DNA of 64,000 bases, from positions 6,133 to 70,132 of the forward strand of contig DDIS01000177.1 in the NCBI GenBank assembly GCA_002338615.1. Reading direction: 5' to 3'. The DNA comes from Proteobacteria bacterium UBA1844. Lineage in GTDB: Bacteria > Pseudomonadota > Gammaproteobacteria > Steroidobacterales > Woeseiaceae. Below the pieces are notes generated by a model that saw only the letters and a program-made list of their open reading frames with translations, did no database searches and was not told where the DNA came from. This document shows positions 54,206 to 61,862 of the stretch, piece after piece. A program made the translations under genes and the position numbers. The first letter of the stretch is position 1. Every line of letters starts with the position of its first letter.

Positions 54206-56113
54206 ATGAAACGCGAGCAAAGAGTCAAGACCAAGCGTAAACAAGCAATCATATATGCATGGCTCCTGGTTGTTGTATCGCTCCTGCAGTTTGCGACTAC
54301 GGCGCGCGCTGCCGATGCAATACTCGCAGACCTCGAACGAATCTCCATTTCCGACACGATGCTGATGATGCCCATGCGCGATGGCGTGCGCCTGGCATCT
54401 GATATTTATCGGCCGAAAGACGCCAAAGGCAAAGTGCCGATTATTTTTATCAAGACGCCATACAACTTCAACAAGCTTGCCGGTGCGAGCCTGCAATGGA
54501 CGTATGACGCGGTGCAGCGCGGCTATGCGGTAGTCATGCAGAACGAACGCGGGCGCTATTACTCGGAAGGTGACTGGACGTTGCTCGGCGATCCTCGCAC
54601 AGACGGCTATGACGCGATGACCTGGATGGCCAATCAGCCCTGGTCGAATGGCAACGTCGGTACCCTCGGGTGCTCTTCCTCAGCCGAGTGGCAGCTGGCG
54701 CTCGCAGCGCAGCATCACCCGGCGCACAAGGCGATGGTGCCGATGTCGGCCGGCGCGGGTATCGGCAATGTTGGCGAATTCATGGAACAGGGCAATTGGT
54801 ACAAGGGTGGCGTACATCAAACTTTATTTTCAGTATGGCTTTACAGCGTGCAGCAAACGACCTACCCGCGATTTCCGGTGGGACTGCCACAAGAAGAGCT
54901 GCAGCGGCTGCGAAAGATGTATGACCTCGCACCCGACATGCCGGAGGTGGACTGGAAAAAGCAGTTGGCAAGCTTGCCAATGATTGACTGGCTGGAATCG
55001 GCCGGCGGCAACACGGGACCCTTTCGGGAAATGATAGCGCGTACCCCCGCCGACCCGGCCTGGAGCGAGGGCGGCCTGTATCATGAAAAGGAAACTATCG
55101 ACATCCCCGCTTTTTGGTTCAATACCTGGTTCGATGTAAGCCAGGGCCCGAACATTGCCCTGTATTCGCATGTGCGGGAGAAGGCACCGAGCAAAGGGGC
55201 AAGAGACGGCCAGTACATGTTGATCGCGCCGACCCTGCATTGCGGCTACTACCGCATCGAGGAGCACGAAGACCTTGTGGTGGGTGAGCTCAATGTGGGC
55301 AATCCCTGGTTTTCGGTTAACGACAATATTTTCACGTTCCTCGATCACTATCTGAAAAACGAGAAAAGCGATGCCTTCAAAAAACTGCCGCGGGTGCAGT
55401 ACTACACTTTGGGTGAAAACAACTGGAAAACAGACGAGGACTGGCCGCCCGCACATGCAAAAGCGAAACGCTATTATCTTGCTTCCTCGGGAGAGGCAAA
55501 CAGCTTGTTCGGCGACGGCCGGCTCGAGGACAAGCGGGTTTCAGGCGAACCCTCCGACAGCTTTCAATACGATCCGATGAACCCGGTGCCGGCACTTGGT
55601 GGCGGCGTTTGCTGCAATAGTGACGCGGCCAAAGGCGGCAGTTTCGATCAGCGCGGCATTGAGGCGCGGGCCGACGTCCTTGTTTATACCTCCGAGCCGC
55701 TTGGCAAGGATCTCGAGGTGACGGGCAGCATTCATCCGGTCCTGTATGTGTCATCCAGCGCGAAAGACACCGACTTTACGGTGAAACTGGTTGATGTGTA
55801 CCCGGACGGTACCGCCTACAACGTGGACGACACCATTTTTCGCGCACGGTATCGCAACGGCTATGACAAACCGGAGATGATGCAATCAGGCGAAGTCTAC
55901 GAAATCAGGCTGACGGCGATGACGACCAGTTACCTGTTTAAGGAAGGGCATCGCCTGCGCGTGGAAGTGTCCTCCAGCAAGTTTCCGCAGTACGCGCGTA
56001 ATCTGAACACGGGCGGCAACAACTACGATGAGACCGAGGGCGTCGAGGCATTGAATACGGTCTGGCACAGCGCGGAGCATCCGTCGTACATCGAGTTGTC
56101 AGTCGTGCCTTAG
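54206..56113 (+). CDS. Exported CocE/NonD (X-Pro dipeptidyl-peptidase S15-like) hydrolase
   Basis: 635 residues, AAGGAA upstream of ATG. Signal peptide AWLLVVVSLLQFATTARA. The S15 fold opens MPMRDGVRLASDIYRP; the nucleophile loop is GTLGCSSSAEWQLALAA (GxSxxA type rather than the commoner GxSYxG). The oxyanion region GRYYSEGDW, a FNTWFDVS segment with the likely catalytic Asp and PTLHCGYYRIEEHEDL with the likely His follow. The C-terminal jelly roll ends FKEGHRLRVEVSSSKFPQYA. Members hydrolyse acyl esters or amides; the substrate is not readable. Confidence 0.92.
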   Translation: MKREQRVKTKRKQAIIYAWLLVVVSLLQFATTARAADAILADLERISISDTMLMMPMRDGVRLASDIYRPKDAKGKVPIIFIKTPYNFNKLAGASLQWTYDAVQRGYAVVMQNERGRYYSEGDWTLLGDPRTDGYDAMTWMANQPWSNGNVGTLGCSSSAEWQLALAAQHHPAHKAMVPMSAGAGIGNVGEFMEQGNWYKGGVHQTLFSVWLYSVQQTTYPRFPVGLPQEELQRLRKMYDLAPDMPEVDWKKQLASLPMIDWLESAGGNTGPFREMIARTPADPAWSEGGLYHEKETIDIPAFWFNTWFDVSQGPNIALYSHVREKAPSKGARDGQYMLIAPTLHCGYYRIEEHEDLVVGELNVGNPWFSVNDNIFTFLDHYLKNEKSDAFKKLPRVQYYTLGENNWKTDEDWPPAHAKAKRYYLASSGEANSLFGDGRLEDKRVSGEPSDSFQYDPMNPVPALGGGVCCNSDAAKGGSFDQRGIEARADVLVYTSEPLGKDLEVTGSIHPVLYVSSSAKDTDFTVKLVDVYPDGTAYNVDDTIFRARYRNGYDKPEMMQSGEVYEIRLTAMTTSYLFKEGHRLRVEVSSSKFPQYARNLNTGGNNYDETEGVEALNTVWHSAEHPSYIELSVVP

Positions 56114-56146
56114 CAGCAGACTTTGTGCGTAAACGAGGACGGTTGA

Positions 56147-56989
56147 CTATTCGTCCGCCCACTGCTCGACAAGAAACGAAGCGCTGGCGTCGAGTGCCAG
56201 CGCTTCGGCCAGCCAGGGTAGCGCAAGCGACATTTCCTCGCGCAAAGTCCACGGCGGGTTGATGACAATAACGCCGCAGCCGTACATGCCGGACTGAGGG
56301 CTGCGTGCGGCGACCCGAAGGGCCAGGTGCAATACCTTGCGCACGCCTGTTTCCGCAAACAGTTTCTCGATTGTCCCGGGCTGATGTTCATTCAGAACCG
56401 GATACCACAGTGCATAAACGCCGGTTGCAAAGCGGCGATGCATCGCTGCAATCGACGAAACTGCGGTTTCGTATTCGCCGCGCAGCTCGTATGACGGATC
56501 CATGAAAATCAGGCCGCGGCGTTCCCGTGGTGGGAGCAGGCTTTGGGCGAACTGATAGCCGTTTTCCTGGTAACAATGCGCGCGGCGATCCGTCGCAAAT
56601 TGTGTTTCCAGGAGCGAGATATCACTACCGTGCAACTCACACAGCATCATACGATCAGCCGGCCGCAGTATTTGTGCGGCGAACCAGGGTGAACCCGGAT
56701 AGAGCTTGAGTTCACTGCCGATGTTAAGGCGCCGCACAAGCCCCAGGTAATCGGCGACCGGCGCCGGCGCATCGGTGGCCTGCCACAAGCGAGCTATGCC
56801 CTCATTGTGTTCCGCATTCTTGCGCGCATACGTGGAATCGAGTTTATACATCCCGGCCCCTGCATGCGTATCGACATAGCAGAGCGCTGCATCCTTCTTT
56901 GCGAGGTAGCGCAGTATTGCTGTGAGCACAACATGCTTCATCACGTCGGCAAAGTTGCCTGCATGATAGGCATGACGGTAGCTAAGCAA
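56147..56989 (-). CDS. rlmJ: 23S rRNA (adenine-2030-N6)-methyltransferase
   Basis: 280 residues, the usual length. The start MLSYRHAYHAGNFADVMKHV is diagnostic for RlmJ, and DTHAGAGMYKLDS and LYPGSPWFAA follow. The catalytic motif IV reads FMDPSYELRGEYE, with Ser where the N6-adenine methyltransferase motif usually has Pro (DPPY). It acts on 23S rRNA during ribosome assembly. Confidence 0.95.
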   Translation of the reverse strand: MLSYRHAYHAGNFADVMKHVVLTAILRYLAKKDAALCYVDTHAGAGMYKLDSTYARKNAEHNEGIARLWQATDAPAPVADYLGLVRRLNIGSELKLYPGSPWFAAQILRPADRMMLCELHGSDISLLETQFATDRRAHCYQENGYQFAQSLLPPRERRGLIFMDPSYELRGEYETAVSSIAAMHRRFATGVYALWYPVLNEHQPGTIEKLFAETGVRKVLHLALRVAARSPQSGMYGCGVIVINPPWTLREEMSLALPWLAEALALDASASFLVEQWADE

Positions 56990-57087
56990 GATCCACCTCG
57001 CTATTTCTCACGCAAAACACGGCCCTCATGGATCAGCGTGGAAGTTGATGATGCAATTCGGGATAGGCAAGCGGAAATGTTGGGCAG

Positions 57088-58386
57088 CTAAATGCTTTGC
57101 GCCAGCGCCTGCAAACCCTTCACCAGCCGATCACAATCGGCGGTGCTGTTGTAGATGGCGGGCGTTACGCGGACACACGCGCCTTTGGCCACGCCGGCGC
57201 GATGCACAGTGAGGACACCGTGGTCTTTGAGCAAGCGTTCGACGATCGCCTTGTTACCGGGTACATCGGTGACGTTCTGAAACCGGAACGATGTAATGCC
57301 TCCGTGCATGCGCGAGTCATCCGGTGTCAGAATGTCGAGCTTCCTGATACCGCGTGCTGCGGCGACCCAATAGTCGCGCAAGTAGCGCAATCGTGCTTCC
57401 TTGTTCTGGCGGCCAACGTATTCGTGGTAGTCAAGCGCGTCCGGGGCACTGAGCTGCGCCGCAAAATTGACCGTGCCTGTATGCACGCGCCCTGTTATTT
57501 CCGTGCGTTCTTCGGCATAAGCACCGGGGTTCAAGGCCATGTCCCCCAGGCGTTGCCGCTTTATGTACATCGCGCCGACGCCTAATGGCGCACCAATCCA
57601 TTTATGCAGGTTGAAACCAACGAAATCCGCGCCGAGTGTATCTACCTGGAAGTCCAACTGGCCCCACGAGTGAGCGGCATCAACGATAACGTCCACATCA
57701 AGTGCCCTGGCGCGCTCGGTGATTTCCCGTACCGGCACAAGCAAGCCCGTACGATGGCTGATGTGGGTCAGCAACAACAAGCGAACGTCCGGGTGTTTCT
57801 GCAGCGCGTTCACGTAAAATTCGACCAGCTCGTCGTGCGCCACCGGTTCCGGTATTTCCAGGCGAATGACCTTCCCGGCGGCGCGCTTCGCGACCCAGTC
57901 CATTGTTCGTTGCATTGCGTCGTAGTCGAGATCGGCATACATCACGGCAGCACCCTGTTGCAGGCCACGATAGTTTTCGATCAGGTTCTGCAGCGCCTCG
58001 GTGGCGTTCCGGGTGAGCGCAATCTCATCGGGCTGTGCGCCAAGCGCATCGGCAACCCGCGCAACAATTTTCGGGTAATCATCGTAATAGGCGCGGCGTG
58101 CGTAGTAGGAATTTGCGCGGTTTACCATTTCGGTGTGTTCGACATAGCGCTCAAGTACCGGGCGCGACATAACGCCCCAAAAGCCATTTTCGAGGTTGGC
58201 GTAGCGTGTATCGAGGTCGAAATCGGCGGCGATTGCGCGCCAGTAGTCGCCGTCTATAGCGATGTCAACCGCACCATCCTTCGCCGTTGCACGTACCTGG
58301 CTGCTGGCTATTGGTGCTAATAAGCTCGCTGCGGCAAATGCGGTAGCGCGTAGTATCGATCGTCGGGAAATCGGCTGCGGGTTCAT
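57088..58386 (-). CDS. Tat-exported class V aminotransferase-fold PLP enzyme
   Basis: 432 residues, AAGGAG upstream. A twin-arginine signal (SRRSILRATAFAAASLLAP) marks export in folded form with cofactor. The class V fold shows EIALTRNATEALQNLIENY, VDVIVDAAHSWGQLDFQVD and the PLP lysine in GFNLHKWIGAPLGVGAMYIK. It resembles isopenicillin-N-epimerase and cysteine desulfurase relatives; the reaction cannot be named. It is the gene in front of rlmJ on the same strand, 98 bases away. Confidence 0.9.
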   Translation of the reverse strand: MNPQPISRRSILRATAFAAASLLAPIASSQVRATAKDGAVDIAIDGDYWRAIAADFDLDTRYANLENGFWGVMSRPVLERYVEHTEMVNRANSYYARRAYYDDYPKIVARVADALGAQPDEIALTRNATEALQNLIENYRGLQQGAAVMYADLDYDAMQRTMDWVAKRAAGKVIRLEIPEPVAHDELVEFYVNALQKHPDVRLLLLTHISHRTGLLVPVREITERARALDVDVIVDAAHSWGQLDFQVDTLGADFVGFNLHKWIGAPLGVGAMYIKRQRLGDMALNPGAYAEERTEITGRVHTGTVNFAAQLSAPDALDYHEYVGRQNKEARLRYLRDYWVAAARGIRKLDILTPDDSRMHGGITSFRFQNVTDVPGNKAIVERLLKDHGVLTVHRAGVAKGACVRVTPAIYNSTADCDRLVKGLQALAQSI

Positions 58387-58514
58387 CGAGCAAACTCCTT
58401 CAAAGCTGCGATCTTGCTGCGCCGAATCGGGCGTCGGCGGTGCAGTAAGCGATGCCGGAGTATATCAGTGTTCCACTGAGCCCCCGCAGGGTCGACAGCG
58501 AGCCAAACAGAAGA

Positions 58515-58543
58515 GGGCTGCGGCCTCGCGTGCGCCGCAGCCC
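58515..58543 (-). terminator. Strong hairpin behind the vWA operon
   Basis: Perfect 10-bp arms GGGCTGCGGC and GCCGCAGCCC around a nine-base loop. On the minus strand the stem is followed by TCTTCTGTTTGG, a poor T-tract, so termination is likely but perhaps not fully Rho-independent. Confidence 0.65.
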
Positions 58544-58585
58544 CGGGGGCATGCCTGTCATGGAGCCAGGCACGCGTCGTTGTAA

Positions 58586-59782
58586 TCAGTAAGTCGGACC
58601 GTCTTTGTACTCAAGACCGACTGCACGCGCTTGCTCCTTTACTGCATCAAACAGTTGCTGGTCGAGCGAATCCTTGAGACCGCCTGCTTCCTCGACTTTC
58701 TTCGCGAGGTACTCGTCGCGGTCTTTTGCCCGCTCCGCAATTTGCCGCGTGAGGTCATCGCGCTTTTCCGCGAGTTCGGCGACATAGGCTTTCTGCGCAG
58801 GCGCTGACATTGGCTTGAGCACCTCCGGCAGGGCGTCCTCTTCCAGCGAGGCAACATCGACGGCACCACTGGCTACCGCAGCCACCAGCTCTTTTTCCCC
58901 GAGCATATTGGATTTACCAGCCGCACTTGCGTTAAAGGTACCGCGCCGCGCGAGTGAGCTTGTCGAGGCACTGTCATGCAGCTTGGTTGTTGCAGCCATC
59001 TTGTCGTGCATTTTCTGTTGCTCCTCGCGGCTGCCGTAGTACAAACGCGTATCGTCCAGTTGCGCCGACAATTCCGCGATCTCCGCGTCAAAGGGCGTTG
59101 CAAACGCGACGGCACCGCCTGCCTGTTCTACCTGAAAGTAACTGCCGTGTCCGAGGCTCGCAATCTGTGTCCAGGGTTCGACGGTCATCGCAAGCTCGCC
59201 GCACTGAATTGCGTTGATCACGATACCTTTTTTTCGTGCTTCGGCGACAATCTCCGGGTAACGGACTTCGTTGTAGTCCATGTGCGGTGGCGCATCGCCG
59301 ACCAGGAATATGGCCTGGTAAGCCTGCTTGTCCTGGCTCCAGGACATGCTGTGCACGGCATCGTAAAGCGCTTTGTTAACGCTTTCTGGGCCGTCGCCAC
59401 CTCCGTTGGCCTCGAAATCCATCAGCGTCGCGTACACGGAGTCGAGATCGGACGAGAGGTCGACGACCTTCGTTACGTAAGCATCGCCATGGTCACGGTA
59501 GGCGACCAGCCCGATGCGGATGTCAGGCGTCTGCTGTGCCGATGCCATTGTGCTTGCGATCGACCAGATCTTTTCCTTCGCGGTCTGGATCAGGCCGCCC
59601 ATGCTGCCCGTGGTGTCGAGTACGAACACGACATCAACCCTGGGCCGCTGATTGGCAATAACGTGGGTGAGCGACGTGTCAACAGGGTCTGGAGTCACAT
59701 TCTTCGCCATCAGGTGCGGATAGTAGATAACCGTTGCAAGTGTGATCCCGAAGATAGCAATGCCTAATAGTCTTGTTTTCAT
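58586..59782 (-). CDS. Membrane-anchored von Willebrand factor A protein
   Basis: 398 residues. An N-terminal helix (LLGIAIFGITLATVIYYPHL) is followed by a vWA domain at about 45-240: MIDAS motif VFVLDTTGSMGG, then YRDHGDAYVTKV and ANGGGDGPESVNKAL, which give the other metal ligands. The C-terminal part is helical and charged (ELAEKRDDLTRQIAERAKDR). It is the last gene of the pspA-membrane protein-vWA operon. Such proteins work as metal-dependent adaptors; an envelope stress role is inferred from pspA. Confidence 0.92.
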   Translation of the reverse strand: MKTRLLGIAIFGITLATVIYYPHLMAKNVTPDPVDTSLTHVIANQRPRVDVVFVLDTTGSMGGLIQTAKEKIWSIASTMASAQQTPDIRIGLVAYRDHGDAYVTKVVDLSSDLDSVYATLMDFEANGGGDGPESVNKALYDAVHSMSWSQDKQAYQAIFLVGDAPPHMDYNEVRYPEIVAEARKKGIVINAIQCGELAMTVEPWTQIASLGHGSYFQVEQAGGAVAFATPFDAEIAELSAQLDDTRLYYGSREEQQKMHDKMAATTKLHDSASTSSLARRGTFNASAAGKSNMLGEKELVAAVASGAVDVASLEEDALPEVLKPMSAPAQKAYVAELAEKRDDLTRQIAERAKDRDEYLAKKVEEAGGLKDSLDQQLFDAVKEQARAVGLEYKDGPTY

Positions 59783-59787
59783 GATGA

Positions 59788-59849
59788 ATGTCCTTTTTTC
59801 TGGGTCAAAAGAAGTGGATGTCCTTTTAGAAAGGTGGATGTCCTTTTAG
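59788..59849 (-). repeat. Tandem copies of the vWA ribosome-binding site
   Basis: GTGGATGTCCTTTTAG occurs at 59814-59829 and 59834-59849 with a 20-base period, and ATGTCCTTTT again at 59788-59797. On the minus strand each reads AAAAGGACAT, which is the ribosome-binding site of the vWA gene (the last copy, five bases before its ATG). The first copy contains the stop of the upstream gene. Confidence 0.85.
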
Positions 59850-60424
59850 TGGGTTCGCTGCTGGGTGAACAGCTGGCGCAGGGCCCGGTCGGCCTCGCGT
59901 TTCGCGCGTTCGAAGCGGGTGTTCTCGTTCGCTGCGTCTGTGCATGTCCGGTTTCGGGCGCCGATTGCGGGCGGTATCGCAACGAACAAGGCCTGCACGA
60001 GAAAGAAACTCCAGGTCGCGAGGAAAACGCTGCCCGATTGAGTAGCTGCCCAGGCCGCAGCGGAAATACTCAATGCAGAGAGGCCGAGGTCGAGGACCGA
60101 AGGCAGTACGCCCGAGTAGAAATAGAGCGATCGCAACAGCCAGATGGCTGCTACGTGGATCAGGAGATAAAGCGCCAGTGGCGGCACGAACCACCAGCCG
60201 AGAGCGGCGATAACTGCCCAGGCGGCGAGCGCCGTAGCGCGGCCCGTGCGTTCCTTGCTGCGGCTGAACAGGTACAGGATATAGACAAGCCCGAGCAGGG
60301 GGATAAGCAGGCGCAGCGTTGTGCCGAGGCCGAGCAGGGGTGCCAGCATTGCCACGATCGAGCCGGCACCGAGCGCAAGCAGCCCTGCAACAAGAACACC
60401 CTGGAAAAACGTAGGCCGCTTCAT
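59846..60424 (-). CDS. Polytopic membrane protein between pspA and vWA genes
   Basis: 192 residues with about five membrane helices (FQGVLVAGLLALGAGSIVAM, LLIPLLGLVYILYLF, ALAAWAVIAALGWWFVPPLA, AALSISAAAWAATQ-type, LATWSFFLVQALFVAI) and a short charged cytoplasmic tail. The ATG overlaps the stop of the PspA-type gene by four bases, so the two are coupled. I do not recognise the family. It may anchor the PspA-type protein at the membrane (inference). Confidence 0.85.
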   Translation of the reverse strand: MKRPTFFQGVLVAGLLALGAGSIVAMLAPLLGLGTTLRLLIPLLGLVYILYLFSRSKERTGRATALAAWAVIAALGWWFVPPLALYLLIHVAAIWLLRSLYFYSGVLPSVLDLGLSALSISAAAWAATQSGSVFLATWSFFLVQALFVAIPPAIGARNRTCTDAANENTRFERAKREADRALRQLFTQQRTH

Positions 60425-60975
60425 GACACGCTCCTTGCATCTTTCTCGCGCAAGTAGGCAATCTCGACTTCTTCATCGCCGACAGTCAGTTCACGTGCCA
60501 TCCAGGCGGCATCATCAAAATTGCCGTGGTTTCGATTCCTGGCTGATGCCTGGTGCGCGACTAGTTCCGCCTTTTGCCGCAGGCTCTCGAGTGTTGCGCG
60601 ATTCTCTTCATAGAACTTGCGCTGCTCTTCGAGATATTTTCCATTTGCGACCTGGTTTGCTGCGATACGCTTTACGAAGCGCTCGGCCTCCAGCTTTTTG
60701 CGAATCAGTTTCTTCGCAAGCTCGTCTTTTCCCGACTTGAAGCAGAGGTCCAGCTGACCATCGAGATCGACAATTGCCGATTTGAGTTCCTCACGCCGAC
60801 CGTCAAGTGCCTGTTGCTCAAGGGCAAGAGCGGCTATGCGTTGTTCCGTGCCACCCAGTTCGTCCTCCATATCGCGGACGGCCTGCCTGAGCATTTGTTC
60901 GGGCTCTTCGATCTGGTCCAGCACAGCGTGAAAGTCCGCTTTGAAAAGTCGTGCGACGCGATTGACAAGTGCCAT
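60421..60975 (-). CDS. PspA/IM30-family envelope stress protein
   Basis: 184 residues from ATG 60975 with AGGAGA upstream. Nearly all helical and coiled coil with the family start VNRVARLFKADFHAVLDQIE, PEQMLRQAVRDMEDELGG and the central KLEAERFVKRIAANQV region. It is shorter than E. coli PspA (about 220), missing the last helix. These proteins coat damaged inner membranes and keep the proton gradient. First gene of the operon, divergent from an OmpR-type system. Confidence 0.9.
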   Translation of the reverse strand: MALVNRVARLFKADFHAVLDQIEEPEQMLRQAVRDMEDELGGTEQRIAALALEQQALDGRREELKSAIVDLDGQLDLCFKSGKDELAKKLIRKKLEAERFVKRIAANQVANGKYLEEQRKFYEENRATLESLRQKAELVAHQASARNRNHGNFDDAAWMARELTVGDEEVEIAYLREKDARSVS

Positions 60976-61079
60976 GATGTTGTCTCCTGATATATTCGAA
61001 GATGGTTTCGATGAGGCAATACTAGGCAGGCGCCGCACGCCGGATAAGACACCGACAGGTAAAATAGAAGACGAAAAAT

Positions 61080-61095
61080 TTACAAAAACCTTACA
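61080..61095. promoter_or_regulatory. TTACA direct repeat, candidate OmpR-type regulator box
   Basis: TTACA at 61080-61084 and 61091-61095, an 11-base pitch (one helical turn), in an AT-rich stretch between the divergent response regulator and pspA-type genes. On the minus strand this is GTAAGGTTTTTGTAAA, close in form to CpxR-type boxes. The paired spacing is typical for OmpR/PhoB proteins that bind as head-to-tail dimers. Confidence 0.5.
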
Positions 61096-61157
61096 GAGGC
61101 CGGAGCCTGGCCGGCCGCGATGGTGCTAATGTTTGCGTTCCGCTCACGAGGCAACGC

Positions 61158-61859
61158 ATGAAGCGACGAATTCGCATTCTGGTAATTGAAGATGAAGAGG
61201 CTATTCGCACCGGCCTCGTCGACGTCCTCATCTTCCATGGCTACGAAGCCGAGAGCGCCGTGACCGGCCCCGACGGGCTTAAACACGCCTTAAGCGGACG
61301 CTTCGACCTGGTCTTGCTGGATGTCATGTTGCCCGGAATGGATGGCTACGAGATCTGTGACCGGATTCGTGCGGTGGACCGCAGGCTGGCAATCATCATG
61401 CTGACGGCAAAAAGCTCGGACGAAGAAATTGTCGCTGGCCTGAAGCTTGGTGCTGATGATTACGTACCCAAACCATTCTCCATCCAGCAACTGGTATTGC
61501 GCATCGAGGCCGTGCTGCGGCGCACTCAAGCCGGAGAGCAGCAAGCGAGAACCCTGCAACTCGGCACGCTTGAAATCGATACAGAAAATTTCACGGGCAG
61601 GAACGGCAGCGATGAAATCGCGTTTACCAAGCGAGAAATTGAAATCCTTAGCTACCTCGCGGAGAACGCCGATAGACCGGTGTCGCGGGAGGAGTTACTG
61701 ACCAAGGTATGGGGCTATGCGCGCGACCTCGGCATCGAAACCCGGACCATCGACATTCACGTCGCGAAATTGCGGCAAAAGATCGAGACCGACAACAAAA
61801 ATCCGAAGTGGCTCATAACGGTTCGCGGTGCCGGGTATCGTCTCGTGCTGGAGCACTAG
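61158..61859 (+). CDS. OmpR/PhoB-family response regulator
   Basis: 233 residues. Receiver with Asp55 (LVLLDVMLPGMDGYE), acidic pair in VIEDEEA and Lys in DDYVPKPF. The C-terminal winged helix has EIAFTKREIEILSYLAENAD, RPVSREELLTKVWGYARDLG and TIDIHVAKLRQKIE. It probably controls the divergent pspA operon and itself. The kinase gene starts three bases after the stop. Confidence 0.96.
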   Translation: MKRRIRILVIEDEEAIRTGLVDVLIFHGYEAESAVTGPDGLKHALSGRFDLVLLDVMLPGMDGYEICDRIRAVDRRLAIIMLTAKSSDEEIVAGLKLGADDYVPKPFSIQQLVLRIEAVLRRTQAGEQQARTLQLGTLEIDTENFTGRNGSDEIAFTKREIEILSYLAENADRPVSREELLTKVWGYARDLGIETRTIDIHVAKLRQKIETDNKNPKWLITVRGAGYRLVLEH

Positions 61860-61862
61860 GCC

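Noticed and set aside
59826..60476. 216-codon minus-strand frame overlapping the membrane protein gene
   Set aside because: The frame of 59846-60424 has membrane helices and a four-base overlap with the pspA-type gene; the other frame is Arg/Pro-rich noise.
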